Notes: generated by a model not told the origin, from the letters alone. Numbered from the stretch's first letter, positions 8,089 through 17,535 are shown. The stretch: 64,000 nucleotides of DNA from Pseudomonas sp. 31-12 (GCF_003151075.1 NZ_CP029482.1:6354001-6418000); one strand, 5' to 3'. Numbers and translations are program-made.

Positions 8089-9309
8089 TTAAGCCGCATC
8101 GCGCTTGGCTTCGTTGCGGTAAGCCTCTACCGCCGCGATCAAGGCTTGAAGAATCTCGGCACTCTCGCCGATCACCGACAGGTCGGCCCGTTTGATCATG
8201 TCGCAGCCCGGATCGAGGTTGATCGCCACCACCTTGTCGCAGGCGCGGATGCCTTGCAGGTGCTGGATCGCCCCGGAAATCCCCACCGCCACGTATACCC
8301 GTGCCGTGACCCAAGTGCCGGACGCACCGACCTGACGGTCGCGGGCCATGAAGCCATCGTCCACCGCCACACGCGAAGCACCTTCGGTCGCGCCCAACGC
8401 TTCGGCCGTCCTGTGGAAAAGTCCCCAGTCCTTGACCCCGTTGCCGCCGGAGAAGATGAACTCGGCCTCGGCCATCGGAATCGCCGCCGGGTCCACCGCC
8501 ACCGCGCCCAGATCTTCGATGCGCGACAAACTGCGCGCCACGGCTGTGGATAACTCCACCGGCAAGGCTTCGTGACGGGTTTCGCTGACCGGCTCGGCGC
8601 ATTCGACGGCGGCCAGAATCAAGCGTGCAACCGGGCGCGCAAGGTCTTGTAAGCCAGCGCCGGCGCGGCCGATGCATTCCTGATCCTTGACCTGCCAGAC
8701 CCGCGTGGCCGGGCGTTCGCCCAGTGCGGCGGCAAAGCGTCGACCGAGTTCACCGCCACCGCTGCGGCTATCGGGCAGCAGCCAATGGCGCGGGCTGAAC
8801 TGGTTATCCACAGCCCGCAGACCCTGAACCCGTTGTTCCGGTGCATAACCGCTGAATTCGTCGCCTTCGAGTACCAGCAAGCGATCGACGCCCGCAGTGG
8901 CGAAGGCGTTTTCCTTGTGTTCGCCGAAGACCACGGCCAATACCGCGCCGTCCTTGCCGGCCAATTGATGCGCAAGGCCGAGCAAATCACGGTCGTGGCT
9001 GCTCAAGCGGCCGCCGACCATGTCCGGCACCACGCTGATGTAAAACGCAGGTGCAGGCACTTGATGCAGTGGCAATTGCACTTCAACCGCGGCCGAACGT
9101 TTGGTCGCCCCGCCCTGTTGAGCGCCGCTGCGGTCAATGCGCTTGATGCCGTTGGGGCCGATAAACCCGATGCCATGCAGATTTTTGCGGATGACACCGT
9201 TAGGGCCCATCCAGCTGTGTTGCGCCGGTTGCATGGCCGCGTGCAGCGGGTGCAGACGGTTACGGGCGATCCATTCGGCGCGGGGGTCGCGGCGGATAAT
9301 GTCGCTCAT
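8089..9309 (-). CDS. etfA: Electron transfer flavoprotein alpha subunit of the dimethylglycine operon
   Basis: A 406-residue EtfA-like protein. The C-terminal FAD domain is clear: FSGGNGVKDW, then GASGTWVTARVYVAVGISGA and AINLDPGCDMIKRADLSVIG. Housekeeping EtfA is about 310 residues, and the extra length is an N-terminal region of about 90 residues rich in GPNG repeats (MGPNGVIRKNL, FIGPNGIKRID). In P. aeruginosa the equivalent gene sits beside dgcAB. The start codon overlaps the dgcB stop as TGATG, so translation is probably coupled. Two exact DnaA-box 9-mers lie within the gene (8545 and 8804). Confidence 0.9.
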   Translation of the reverse strand: MSDIIRRDPRAEWIARNRLHPLHAAMQPAQHSWMGPNGVIRKNLHGIGFIGPNGIKRIDRSGAQQGGATKRSAAVEVQLPLHQVPAPAFYISVVPDMVGGRLSSHDRDLLGLAHQLAGKDGAVLAVVFGEHKENAFATAGVDRLLVLEGDEFSGYAPEQRVQGLRAVDNQFSPRHWLLPDSRSGGGELGRRFAAALGERPATRVWQVKDQECIGRAGAGLQDLARPVARLILAAVECAEPVSETRHEALPVELSTAVARSLSRIEDLGAVAVDPAAIPMAEAEFIFSGGNGVKDWGLFHRTAEALGATEGASRVAVDDGFMARDRQVGASGTWVTARVYVAVGISGAIQHLQGIRACDKVVAINLDPGCDMIKRADLSVIGESAEILQALIAAVEAYRNEAKRDAA

Positions 9310-11258
9310 CAGTGGGCCTCCGCAGGTTCACGTTGGGCCGGCGTGGTCGGCTTGCTTGGCGCGGCATCTTCGAGCAATGCGTCGGCCACCAGTTCGGCGA
9401 TGTCCTTGATCAGCGGACGCGGTTCGACCACGCCTTCAAGCATCGCGGTGCACTGTGGACAACCCACGGCCACCAGTTCGGCGCCGGTTTCGCGGATGTC
9501 TTCCATGCGCATGTCGGGGATCCGTTGCTTGCCCGGAATGTCGGTGATCGGCGCACCGCCACCGCCGCCGCAGCAGCGCGAACGGAAACCGGAACGCTCC
9601 ATTTCTTTGACTTCAATCCCGAGGGCGCGCAGCACTTCACGCGGCGCCTCGTATTCGCCGTTGTAGCGGCCGAGGTAGCACGGGTCGTGATAGGTCACGC
9701 TGCTGCCTTTGTGCTGGCCGAGATTGAGGGCGCCAGCACCGATGATTTCCGCCATGTAGGTGCTGTGGTGCTGCACGAGGTAGTTGCCGTCGAAGGCGCC
9801 GTACTCGTTTTTCAGCACGTGGAAACTGTGTGGGTCGCAGGTGACGATGCGGTTGAAGCTGTACTTGGCCAGGGTCTGGATATTGCGTTTGGCCAACAGT
9901 TGGAAGGTGGCTTCGTCGCCCAGGCGTCGGGCCACGTCACCGCTGTCGCGCTCTTCAAGACCCAGCACCGCGAAGTCGACCTTGGCCGCTTTCAGCACTT
10001 TGACGAACGCGCGCAAGGTGCGCTGGTTACGCATGTCGAAGGCACCGTCGCCGACCCAGAACAACACGTCGACCGACTTCTTCTCGCTCATCAGGGTGAG
10101 GTTCAAATCCGCCGCCCAGTTCATCCGCCCGCCCGGGGCGAAGCCGCCCGGGTTGTCGGTGGCGATCAGGTTTTCCAGGACTTCGGCGCCCTTGTTCGGG
10201 GTCGCGCCTTTTTCCAGGGTCAGATGGCGGCGCATGTCGACGATGGCATCGACGTGCTCAATCATCATCGGGCACTCCTCGACGCAGGCACGGCAAGTGG
10301 TGCAGGACCACAGCGTTTCGGCGTCTACCAGACCGTTAACGATCGGTTGATGCGGATTGCCGGCGTGTTCACCGATGGCTTTGCCCGGATACGGACTACC
10401 GGCGAACTTGGCGTCTGTGCCACCGGCCAGGCCGACGACCATGTCCTGAATCAGTTTTTTCGGGTTCAGCGGCTGGCCGGCGGCGAATGCCGGGCACGCG
10501 GCTTCACATTTACCGCACTGCACACAGGCGTCGAAACCGAGCAGTTGGTTCCAGGTGAAATCCTTGGGTTTTTCCACGCCCAGTGGCGCGTTCGGGTCAT
10601 TCAGATCCAGTGGCTTCAAACCGGTGGAACGACCACCGCCAAAGCGTTCGGCGCGACGGTGCCAGGCCAGGTGCAGCGCCCCGGCGAAGGCGTGTTTCAT
10701 CGGACCGCCCCAGGTCATGCCGAAGAACAGTTCCGACACGCCCCACAGCACGCCGACGCCGAGGATCGCTGCTACTACCCAACCACCGAAGTTTTCCGGA
10801 AGGATGCCAGCGACCGGCAGGGTCAACAGGAAGAAACTCGCCGAGAACGCCAACAGGCTTTTCGGCAGGCGCATCCACGGCCCTTTGGACAGGCGCGCCG
10901 GTGGGTTGCGACGACGCAGATACACAAAGATCGCACCGACGAACATCACCACCGTCATCAACAACAGCGCGTAGCCGAGGATGCGGTTATGCAGGCCGAA
11001 ACCGTGCACCAGAATCGCCAGCACGATGGACGCCACCGCACCACCGGCCGTGGCGACGTGGGTGTTGGCGATGTATTTGTCCCGCGCCACGACATGGTGC
11101 AAGTCGACCATGTAGCGCTTGGGCATGGCGAACAGGCCGCCGATCAGGTCGACTTTCGAAGCCCGGCCCCGGCGCCACATAGCCACCCGCCGCAACGCGC
11201 CGAGGACAGCGAGGCCCAGGGCAGCGAACAACAGGATTGGAAGAAGGGTGTTCAACAT
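9309..11258 (-). CDS. dgcB: Dimethylglycine demethylation subunit DgcB, membrane iron-sulfur protein
   Basis: A 649-residue heterodisulfide-reductase-like electron carrier that pairs with DgcA in converting dimethylglycine to sarcosine. About five hydrophobic segments fill the N-terminal 230 residues. Two 4Fe-4S motifs follow (CVQCGKCEAACP and CTTCRACVEECP), and then the Cys-rich CCG domain (HDPCYLGRYN, RSRCCGGGGG, VGCPQCTAML). The ATG at 11258 gives MLNTLLPILLF with GGGAGCTCC upstream; the longer frame to 11324 enters the upstream REPIN and is rejected. A 220-base gap with a REPIN separates it from dgcA. Confidence 0.93.
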   Translation of the reverse strand: MLNTLLPILLFAALGLAVLGALRRVAMWRRGRASKVDLIGGLFAMPKRYMVDLHHVVARDKYIANTHVATAGGAVASIVLAILVHGFGLHNRILGYALLLMTVVMFVGAIFVYLRRRNPPARLSKGPWMRLPKSLLAFSASFFLLTLPVAGILPENFGGWVVAAILGVGVLWGVSELFFGMTWGGPMKHAFAGALHLAWHRRAERFGGGRSTGLKPLDLNDPNAPLGVEKPKDFTWNQLLGFDACVQCGKCEAACPAFAAGQPLNPKKLIQDMVVGLAGGTDAKFAGSPYPGKAIGEHAGNPHQPIVNGLVDAETLWSCTTCRACVEECPMMIEHVDAIVDMRRHLTLEKGATPNKGAEVLENLIATDNPGGFAPGGRMNWAADLNLTLMSEKKSVDVLFWVGDGAFDMRNQRTLRAFVKVLKAAKVDFAVLGLEERDSGDVARRLGDEATFQLLAKRNIQTLAKYSFNRIVTCDPHSFHVLKNEYGAFDGNYLVQHHSTYMAEIIGAGALNLGQHKGSSVTYHDPCYLGRYNGEYEAPREVLRALGIEVKEMERSGFRSRCCGGGGGAPITDIPGKQRIPDMRMEDIRETGAELVAVGCPQCTAMLEGVVEPRPLIKDIAELVADALLEDAAPSKPTTPAQREPAEAH

Positions 11259-11328
11259 GGTGGAGCTCCCAAAGACCTCGGGGTCTTGCACGGGTTCATG
11301 TGCGTGCCGATGAAGGCCTGACACCTAC

Positions 11329-11460
11329 TGTGGCGAGGGGGCTTGCCCCCGTTCGGCTGCGAAGCAGTCGTAAACCGGCCAATGCGTTTGTCCTGACAGA
11401 CCGCATTGGTTGATTTTGGGGCCGCTTCGCAGCCCAACGGGGGCAAGCCCCCTCGCCACA
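11329..11460. repeat. REPIN between dgcA and dgcB
   Basis: TGTGGCGAGGG-family arms, with a right arm complementary over more than 20 bases and an inner pairing ACCGGCCAATGCG / CGCATTGG. It lies inside an operon, so its hairpin could lower expression of dgcB-etfAB relative to dgcA or shield the upstream mRNA from 3' decay. Confidence 0.9.
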
Positions 11461-11478
11461 GGGATGGTGGTGATGCCG

Positions 11479-13539
11479 TTAGAAATCCTTACAGAGCCGC
11501 AACGCGTCATAGATCGCCGCGTGGGTGTTGCGCTGTGCCACGCAGTCGCCGATGCGGAACAGCAAGTAGCCGTCGCCCGCCTGGCTCAACGAAGGTTGCG
11601 GCTTGATCGCGAACAGGGCTTCGATGTCCATCTGGCCTTTGTTGCGCGAGCCTTCCTTCATGGCGTAGTAGATTTCTTCGTCCGGACGCACGCCGTTTTC
11701 GACGACGACCTGGTCCACCACCCGCTCCTCTTTGGCGCCGGTATATTCGTTTTCCAGCACCGCCACCAGCTTGTCGCCTTCGCGGTAGACCTTCTCCAGC
11801 ATCATGTCCCCGGTCATGATTACTTCTTTGGGGTACATGCTGCGGTAGTAAGTCGGGAACGACGTACCGCCAATCGCCACGCCCGGCTTGATGTCGTCAG
11901 TGACAATCTCGACCTGGCTGCCCTTGTCGGCGAGGAAGTCCGCAGTGGACATCCCGGTGAACTCGCAAATGGTGTCGTAGACCAGCACGTTCTTGCCCGG
12001 TGCGACCTTGCCATCGAGGATGTCCCAGCTGCTGACCACCAGGCCTTCAGCCGCGCCCCAGTGTTCGTTCTGCTCCAGGAATGGATGGCCGCCGACGGCG
12101 AGCACTACCACGTCCGGACGCAGGTCGAGAATGGTTGCCGCATCGGCGGCCACACCCAAGCGCAAATCAACCTTCAGACGTGCCAGTTCCAGTTGGAACC
12201 AGCGGGTGATACCGGCGATCTGGTCGCGTTGCGGAGCTTTCGAGGCGGTGGTGATCTGCCCGCCGATGAATTCTTTCTTCTCGAACAAGGTCACGTCGTG
12301 GCCACGTTCGGCCGACACGCGAGCCGCTTCCATCCCGGCAGGACCGGCACCGACCACCACGACTTTGCGCTTCACACCGGTCGACTTTTCGATGATGTGC
12401 GGCACGCCCATGTATTCACGGGAGGTCGCGGCGTTCTGGATGCACAACACGTCCAGGCCTTGGTACTGACGGTCGATGCAGTAGTTGGCGCCGACACATT
12501 GTTTGATCTGGTCGACCTGGCCCATTTTGATCTTGGCGATCAGGTGCGGGTCAGCGATGTGGGCGCGGGTCATGCCGACCATGTCCACGTAGCCGCCTTC
12601 CAGAATGCGGGTTGCCTGGTTCGGGTCCTTGATGTTCTGCGCGTGCAGGACAGGAGCCTTCACCACTTCCTTGATACCGGCCGCCAAATGCAGGAATGGC
12701 TCCGGTGGATAACTCATGTTCGGGATAACGTTGGCCAGGGTGTTGTGAGTGTCGCAACCCGAACCCACCACACCGATGAAGTCGATCATGCCGGTGTCGT
12801 CGTAGTACTTGGCGATCTGCTTCATGTCCTCGTGGGACAAGCCGTCCGGGTGGAATTCATCACCGCACAGACGGATGCCGACGCAGAAATCCGGGCCGAC
12901 TTCAGCCCGTACAGCCTTGATCACTTCCAGGCCGAAACGCATGCGGTTCTCGAAGCTGCCGCCCCATTCGTCGGTACGTTTGTTGACCCGTGGGCTCCAG
13001 AACTGGTCGATCATGTGCTGGTGCACTGCGGACAATTCAACGCCGTCCAGGCCGCCGGCCTTGGCCCGTGCAGCAGCGCTGGCGTAGTTGCCGATCACCC
13101 GCCAGATTTCTTCCGGCTCGATGGTTTTGCAGGTCGCACGGTGCACCGGTTCACGGATGCCCGACGGCGACAGCAGGGTTGGCCAATGCTCGCCGTCCCA
13201 ACGGGAACGACGGCCCATGTGGGTAATCTGGATCATGATCTTGGCGCCATGCTTGTGCATGGCATCGGCCAGGTTCTGGAAGTGCGGAATGATCCGGTCG
13301 TCGGCCAGGTTGACCGACTTCCACCAGCCTTGCGGGCTGTCGATGGCCACGCTGGAGGAACCGCCGCAAATCGCCAGGCCGATCCCGCCCTTGGCTTTCT
13401 CTTCGTAATACTTGACGTACCGGTCGGTGGTCATGCCGCCGTCGGTCGCGTAGACCTCGGCGTGCGCGGTGCTGAGCACGCGGTTGCGGATGGTCAGTTT
13501 GCCGATCTGGATCGGCTGGAACATTGCTTCGAAAGCCAT
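11479..13539 (-). CDS. dgcA: Dimethylglycine demethylation catalytic subunit DgcA
   Basis: A 686-residue flavoenzyme of the old-yellow-enzyme/2,4-dienoyl-CoA reductase/trimethylamine dehydrogenase type. The N-terminal TIM barrel (residues about 1-370) includes QITHMGRRSRWDG and GGLDGVELSAVHQHMIDQF. The 4Fe-4S cysteines are in CVGANYCIDRQYQG and the following DVLCIQ. The C-terminal half is an FAD/NAD(P) reductase-like region opening with VVVVGAGPAGMEAARVSAERG. In Pseudomonas this gene is needed for growth on dimethylglycine. It is spaced 15 bases from the DUF5943 gene upstream, in one operon. Confidence 0.94.
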   Translation of the reverse strand: MAFEAMFQPIQIGKLTIRNRVLSTAHAEVYATDGGMTTDRYVKYYEEKAKGGIGLAICGGSSSVAIDSPQGWWKSVNLADDRIIPHFQNLADAMHKHGAKIMIQITHMGRRSRWDGEHWPTLLSPSGIREPVHRATCKTIEPEEIWRVIGNYASAAARAKAGGLDGVELSAVHQHMIDQFWSPRVNKRTDEWGGSFENRMRFGLEVIKAVRAEVGPDFCVGIRLCGDEFHPDGLSHEDMKQIAKYYDDTGMIDFIGVVGSGCDTHNTLANVIPNMSYPPEPFLHLAAGIKEVVKAPVLHAQNIKDPNQATRILEGGYVDMVGMTRAHIADPHLIAKIKMGQVDQIKQCVGANYCIDRQYQGLDVLCIQNAATSREYMGVPHIIEKSTGVKRKVVVVGAGPAGMEAARVSAERGHDVTLFEKKEFIGGQITTASKAPQRDQIAGITRWFQLELARLKVDLRLGVAADAATILDLRPDVVVLAVGGHPFLEQNEHWGAAEGLVVSSWDILDGKVAPGKNVLVYDTICEFTGMSTADFLADKGSQVEIVTDDIKPGVAIGGTSFPTYYRSMYPKEVIMTGDMMLEKVYREGDKLVAVLENEYTGAKEERVVDQVVVENGVRPDEEIYYAMKEGSRNKGQMDIEALFAIKPQPSLSQAGDGYLLFRIGDCVAQRNTHAAIYDALRLCKDF

Positions 13540-13554
13540 GGCGGGTTCCTCGAC

Positions 13555-14085
13555 TTACAACGGCTTGACGGTGAACAAACCGTCGTCGTGGCCTTCTTCG
13601 GAGCCACCGTAGACTTGTTCGGCAACGGTGCGGATCTTGCTGCCGCGGGCCTGCAGAATCTGGTCCATGGCACCGGCAAACCAGCCAGTGAACATGTAAT
13701 CGACCTTGCGCCCGACCTTGCCGTACACGTAGACGAACGCCGAGTGTTCGAGCTTGACGCTGGCAGTGCCTTTGTCGAGGTCGATGTCCTGGATCTTGAA
13801 CAGACCCCAGCCGCGCTGCGACAGACGCTTCATGTAATGCTCGAACACCGCGACGCCTTCCAGGCCGTGGCATTCGGCTTCTTTTTCACACCAGTGCCAG
13901 GCGGATTTGTAGCCGGCCTTGTAAAGGATCTCGGCGTAGGCGTCGGCGCCCAGCACTTCCTCGATGCCCATGTGGTTGTTGACGAAGAAATGACGCGGTA
14001 CGTACAGCATCGGCAGGGCGTCGGAGGTCCAGACACCGGTTTCGCTGTCGACTTCGATTGGCAATTGCGGGGCGATCTTGGCCAT
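13555..14085 (-). CDS. DUF5943 (V4R-like) protein of the dgc operon
   Basis: A 176-residue soluble protein without signal peptide or membrane segment. It begins MAKIAPQLPIEVDSETGVW and carries FFVNNHMGIEEVLG, AWHWCEKEAECHGL and DYMFTGWFAGAMDQIL. The overall look is that of the small-molecule-binding V4R fold. The equivalent gene in P. aeruginosa lies in the same position next to dgcA and is part of the betaine-responsive regulon. No catalytic function is assigned; a ligand-binding or accessory role in dimethylglycine oxidation is inference from position only. Confidence 0.82.
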   Translation of the reverse strand: MAKIAPQLPIEVDSETGVWTSDALPMLYVPRHFFVNNHMGIEEVLGADAYAEILYKAGYKSAWHWCEKEAECHGLEGVAVFEHYMKRLSQRGWGLFKIQDIDLDKGTASVKLEHSAFVYVYGKVGRKVDYMFTGWFAGAMDQILQARGSKIRTVAEQVYGGSEEGHDDGLFTVKPL

Positions 14086-14164
14086 GGAAACTTAACTCCA
14101 GAAAAATTTGGGTGTTGCCCCCGGCGTGGATGGCCGGGGGAAAGGATTCGTCAGGTGCGGCGGC

Positions 14165-15142
14165 TTATTCGCCCCAAACGTCTTTCAAGACGTTGACCCA
14201 GTTCTCGCCCATGATCTTGCGGACCACGCGCTCGGAGTGGCCGCGTTTGAGCAGGGTTTCGGTCAGGTTCGGGAACTCGCCGACGGTGCGGATGCCCAGC
14301 GGGTTGATGATCTTGCCGAAGCTGGTCAGGCGGCGGGCGTAGCCCTTGTCATGGGTCAGGTATTCGAAGAAGTCCTGGCCATGGCCCTGGGTGAAGTCGG
14401 TGCCGATGCCGATGGCGTCTTCGCCGACGATGTTCATGGTGTATTCGATGGCTTCGGCGTAATCGTCGATGGTCGAATCGATGCCCTTGGCCAGGAACGG
14501 CGCGAACATGGTCACACCGACGAAACCGCCGTGATCGGCGATGAACTTCAGTTCTTCATCGGATTTGTTGCGCGGGTGAATTTTCAGACCCGACGGGAGG
14601 CAGTGGGAGTAGCACACCGGCTTCTTCGATTCGAGGATGACTTCTTCAGAAGTCTTGGAACCGACGTGGGACAGGTCGCACATGACCCCGACGCGGTTCA
14701 TCTCGGCAACGATCTCGCGACCGAAACCCGACAGGCCGCCATCGCGCTCGTAGCAACCGGTGCCCACCAGGTTCTGGGTGTTGTAGCACATCTGCACAAT
14801 ACCGACGCCGAGCTGCTTGAACACCTCGACATAGCCGATCTGGTCTTCAAAAGCGTGGGCATTCTGGAAGCCGAAGAGGATGCCGGTCTTGCCCTGCTCC
14901 TTGGCCTTGCGGATGTCGGCGGTGGTGCGCACCGGAATCACCAGGTCGCTGTTCTCGCGGATCAGCTTCTGGCTGGCAGCGATGTTGTTGACGGTGGCCT
15001 GGAAGCCCTCCCACACCGACACGGTGCAGTTGGCCGCGGTCAGACCGCCCTTGCGCATGTCTTCGAACAGCTCACGGTTCCACTTGGCAATAATCAGCCC
15101 GTCGATAACGATGCTGTCGGCGTGCAATTCGGCTGGGCTCAT
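14165..15142 (-). CDS. Membrane dipeptidase (renal dipeptidase family, M19)
   Basis: A 325-residue zinc amidohydrolase-fold dipeptidase. Features: N-terminal HADSIVIDGLIIAKW (a usual HxD metal pair is seen here as H-A-D), NRVGVMCDLSHVGSKTSEE, KKPVCYSHC, and DAIGIGTDFTQGHG near the C-terminus. The ATG at 15142 is selected because AGGGGACAG lies upstream and the product aligns with the family beginning; the frame continues to 15310 without a ribosome site. It is the first gene of the minus-strand dgc operon. Its conserved place in Pseudomonas betaine loci suggests a substrate linked to methylated amines, but that is inference. Confidence 0.9.
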   Translation of the reverse strand: MSPAELHADSIVIDGLIIAKWNRELFEDMRKGGLTAANCTVSVWEGFQATVNNIAASQKLIRENSDLVIPVRTTADIRKAKEQGKTGILFGFQNAHAFEDQIGYVEVFKQLGVGIVQMCYNTQNLVGTGCYERDGGLSGFGREIVAEMNRVGVMCDLSHVGSKTSEEVILESKKPVCYSHCLPSGLKIHPRNKSDEELKFIADHGGFVGVTMFAPFLAKGIDSTIDDYAEAIEYTMNIVGEDAIGIGTDFTQGHGQDFFEYLTHDKGYARRLTSFGKIINPLGIRTVGEFPNLTETLLKRGHSERVVRKIMGENWVNVLKDVWGE

Positions 15143-15379
15143 CAGGCTGTCCCCTATTAGCGATTCATGCGCCGAATCGTGTGCCGGCGCTTTGGGGCCA
15201 GCATATGCCTGAGGACCGGGGCAGCCGGGTGCAAAAACGACAGGGGGTTTGCCGAAAGCGTCAATCCGCGACAAAGGGTCGTTGATGGACGCAATCGCCC
15301 ACCTGTTCAAGGGCCGTTGCTTGGGCCAGAATTCGCTGCATTACTGAATTGGCACTGAAAAAATAGGGGCTGCGTCGCA

Positions 15380-15781
15380 ATGAGAACGATCTTCCTGGCT
15401 TTGGCACTGATAGCGACCGGCGTACACGCGGCTGAAGAGGCTGACGACAACCCCTGCGACAAGGTCGAAAACGACGTCCAGACCCTGGAGTGCTCCGCCT
15501 ACAGCAGAACCACCGCCGAAGACCTGCTCAAAGACAACTACCAAAGCCTGAACGAGCGCATGCAGACGGCCTACGGCAAGAACCCGGCGCAACTGACCGA
15601 CATCACCGCCAAGCTCAAGGCTGCGCAGCAGCAATGGCTGAAGACCCGAGACGCGGATTGCGCGGTAGAAGCGTTTCCGGCGACCAGCGGTAGCAAGGCG
15701 TTCACCATTGCGCTGAATGATTGCGTGGCGCGGATGAGTGATGAGCGGTCGGAGTTTTTGGAGTCGATTGGGCAGGAGTGA
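15380..15781 (+). CDS. LprI-like (DUF1311) periplasmic lysozyme-inhibitor family protein
   Basis: A 133-residue protein with a signal peptide (MRTIFLALALIATGVHA, cleavage about residue 17). The mature part has the DUF1311 pattern NPCDKVENDVQTLECSA, LNERMQTAYG, AQQQWLKTRDADCAVEA and the final CVARMSDERSEFL, with four cysteines that can form two disulfides. Family members include LprI, which inhibits lysozyme, but most are uncharacterised. It is transcribed away from the dipeptidase and converges with hipA, stop to stop within 5 bases. Confidence 0.82.
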   Translation: MRTIFLALALIATGVHAAEEADDNPCDKVENDVQTLECSAYSRTTAEDLLKDNYQSLNERMQTAYGKNPAQLTDITAKLKAAQQQWLKTRDADCAVEAFPATSGSKAFTIALNDCVARMSDERSEFLESIGQE

Positions 15782-15785
15782 GGCG

Positions 15786-17024
15786 TTAGAGCGCCTGCCA
15801 CATTGACTCAAGAGCGGTCAGCAATTTTTTGCTTGCCGTTTTATCGATCTCCAGCTCGGCGCAACAGATATTCCACTCGGAAAAAGCATCCAGCGTTTGT
15901 TCTATGTAGCGTTCGGGCTCGAGGAAACTGAAAGGTTTGCACACCTCAATCAAAGCCTTGCGTGTGGGTGTACCTCTTCCCGCGAATGCTGTGGTGTGCT
16001 CGACGCCGCGCCCTGCGGTACTGGAAAAGGTCAGGTCGTAGGCCGGTGCCATTTTCCAGCCATCCTTGCCGCCAAAAAACGAAAAGTTCTTCGCATGATC
16101 GTCGTGATTATGAGCGAGCGCGTTAAAGACCATCAACCGAGCCATTTTGTCGACCTCGGCCGCGTCCTTGGTCATTGCCCAGGTCGCTCGTAGCAAATCA
16201 CTGTAATCAAGGCTTGGCGTGCGGAAGTCGGCGTATAAAATCGCCGCAGCGGTCAGCATGTGGCGCTTGGCACCGTCTTCCCGATCAAAGCGTTTCGTGG
16301 CGAAAAATTGCTCTGTCCCCTTGATCGTTTCTACCTGAAACAGTTTCGACTCGGAAATCTCGACCCCGGCCCGGCGAGCCGTCAGAGCATAAGCCTGCTC
16401 AATAGCGCCGCTATCTCGATGCTCCTCCTCGCAGCGAAATTTGATCAACCAGTGCTCATATCCCTTGGGCATTTTACCGAATGACGAAATAGCGCGATGC
16501 TTGTCCGGCGAAAGGCCAATGACCGCTTTGGGACGGGCACCACCGGGGGAGCCACCCGCCAATCGCAGAGAATTGATGACCTCGTCGGCGCTACCTGCAA
16601 GTATTGTTTGTGAAGCCTCGTAGAGCGCAGCCAGATCGAGGTCTTCGTCTGCTTCAACAGTTTCAAACATCGGCACGTATTCAAGCGCGCCCATGCTGCG
16701 ATTGCCCATATAGGCCAGACGATCCAGAGGGCCGATTGCGTGACGCTCGACGCCCAACTGACTACGAAAGAACCGATCCATCAGCAGCAATCCCCAGCCA
16801 TCGGGCAACGAATCGCTGAAGGCACCGTGCAGGCCGTTGAACAGCAGCGGATCAGCCGCCTTCTGGGGTTTGACCGAGAAATCCATATGAAACGGCGCAA
16901 GGTTGAATCCTTTCGCTAACCAACCCGGATCATAAGAAAAGAACACACCCTGACGAGGGATCGCGACCAGTTCACCGACCCGTGATCCTTGATGCATGAC
17001 GCTGAGTGCGTTGATGGGTTTCAT
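15786..17024 (-). CDS. hipA: HipA-family serine/threonine kinase toxin
   Basis: A 412-residue type II toxin of the HipA kinase family. E. coli HipA phosphorylates glutamyl-tRNA synthetase and causes growth arrest. The N-terminal subdomain has FNGLHGAFSDSLPDGWG. The kinase core shows GGARPKA (glycine-rich region), EHWLIKF (ATP-binding Lys), catalytic HNHDDHAKN (Asp in the HxxDxxxKN arrangement) and the metal-binding APAYDLTFS. Length agrees with full-size HipA. The start codon overlaps the hipB stop by 4 bases, the usual antitoxin-first arrangement. All motifs seem intact, so the kinase is predicted active. Confidence 0.93.
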   Translation of the reverse strand: MKPINALSVMHQGSRVGELVAIPRQGVFFSYDPGWLAKGFNLAPFHMDFSVKPQKAADPLLFNGLHGAFSDSLPDGWGLLLMDRFFRSQLGVERHAIGPLDRLAYMGNRSMGALEYVPMFETVEADEDLDLAALYEASQTILAGSADEVINSLRLAGGSPGGARPKAVIGLSPDKHRAISSFGKMPKGYEHWLIKFRCEEEHRDSGAIEQAYALTARRAGVEISESKLFQVETIKGTEQFFATKRFDREDGAKRHMLTAAAILYADFRTPSLDYSDLLRATWAMTKDAAEVDKMARLMVFNALAHNHDDHAKNFSFFGGKDGWKMAPAYDLTFSSTAGRGVEHTTAFAGRGTPTRKALIEVCKPFSFLEPERYIEQTLDAFSEWNICCAELEIDKTASKKLLTALESMWQAL

Positions 17025-17317
17025 TGTCGGCCACGAGCCCTTTCGTAGTTTTTCAGTTCTTGAAGCGTCAGCGATTGAGGCGAGGCGAACAAATTCGTCA
17101 ACGGTTCCTCCGCCCCGAGGCAGATTGCAATCAGCAACAAGCCATCCAAAGAAATCTTGCCCGTCGTTTCAAAGCGCTTGATATTCGACTCCGGGACACC
17201 TGATTTTTGCGAGAGCGTACGTCGCGAAAGGTTTTTGCTGAGTCTCAGACGCTTGGCGTTCCCGGCGATCTGTATGGCGATCTCACCGGGGGAGTAGAGG
17301 ATATGGGTAAGGGCCAT
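17021..17317 (-). CDS. hipB: HipB-like antitoxin, XRE-type DNA-binding protein
   Basis: A 98-residue protein with one XRE-like helix-turn-helix (LSKNLSRRTLSQKSGVPESNIKRFE, about residues 26-50), followed by a short C-terminal tail. It should bind and neutralise HipA and repress the hipBA promoter. The region upstream (17330-17460) is distinctly AT-rich (ATAGATACATATTAGATATAG), matching a strong, autoregulated promoter, though no operator repeats were resolved by eye. Confidence 0.88.
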   Translation of the reverse strand: MALTHILYSPGEIAIQIAGNAKRLRLSKNLSRRTLSQKSGVPESNIKRFETTGKISLDGLLLIAICLGAEEPLTNLFASPQSLTLQELKNYERARGRQ

Positions 17318-17535
17318 GAGTCGACCTCAAGAGGAATGTGAGCAAGTGTAGCAGCGCGATAGATACATATTAGATATAGGACAACATTAAGCCTTATATT
17401 CAATTTTATACGCAATAAAAGACAATATTTTGTCCATTAAATTTAATCATTAATTTCAATCTGGACGTTGTGCGCACCCGCTACATTTGTCACTTGAGCT
17501 ATAAGCACCGCTTCACCTACCGGAAAGGGATCGAA

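Noticed and set aside
9312..11321. 669-codon open frame on the plus strand opposite dgcB
   Set aside because: It is the antisense shadow of a GC-rich gene: His/Arg/Ala-rich, no family motif, while dgcB on the other strand has two 4Fe-4S motifs.
11410..14196. 928-codon open frame opposite dgcA and the DUF5943 gene
   Set aside because: Spans two genes and a REPIN on the other strand; low-complexity D/H/V composition; no recognisable domain.
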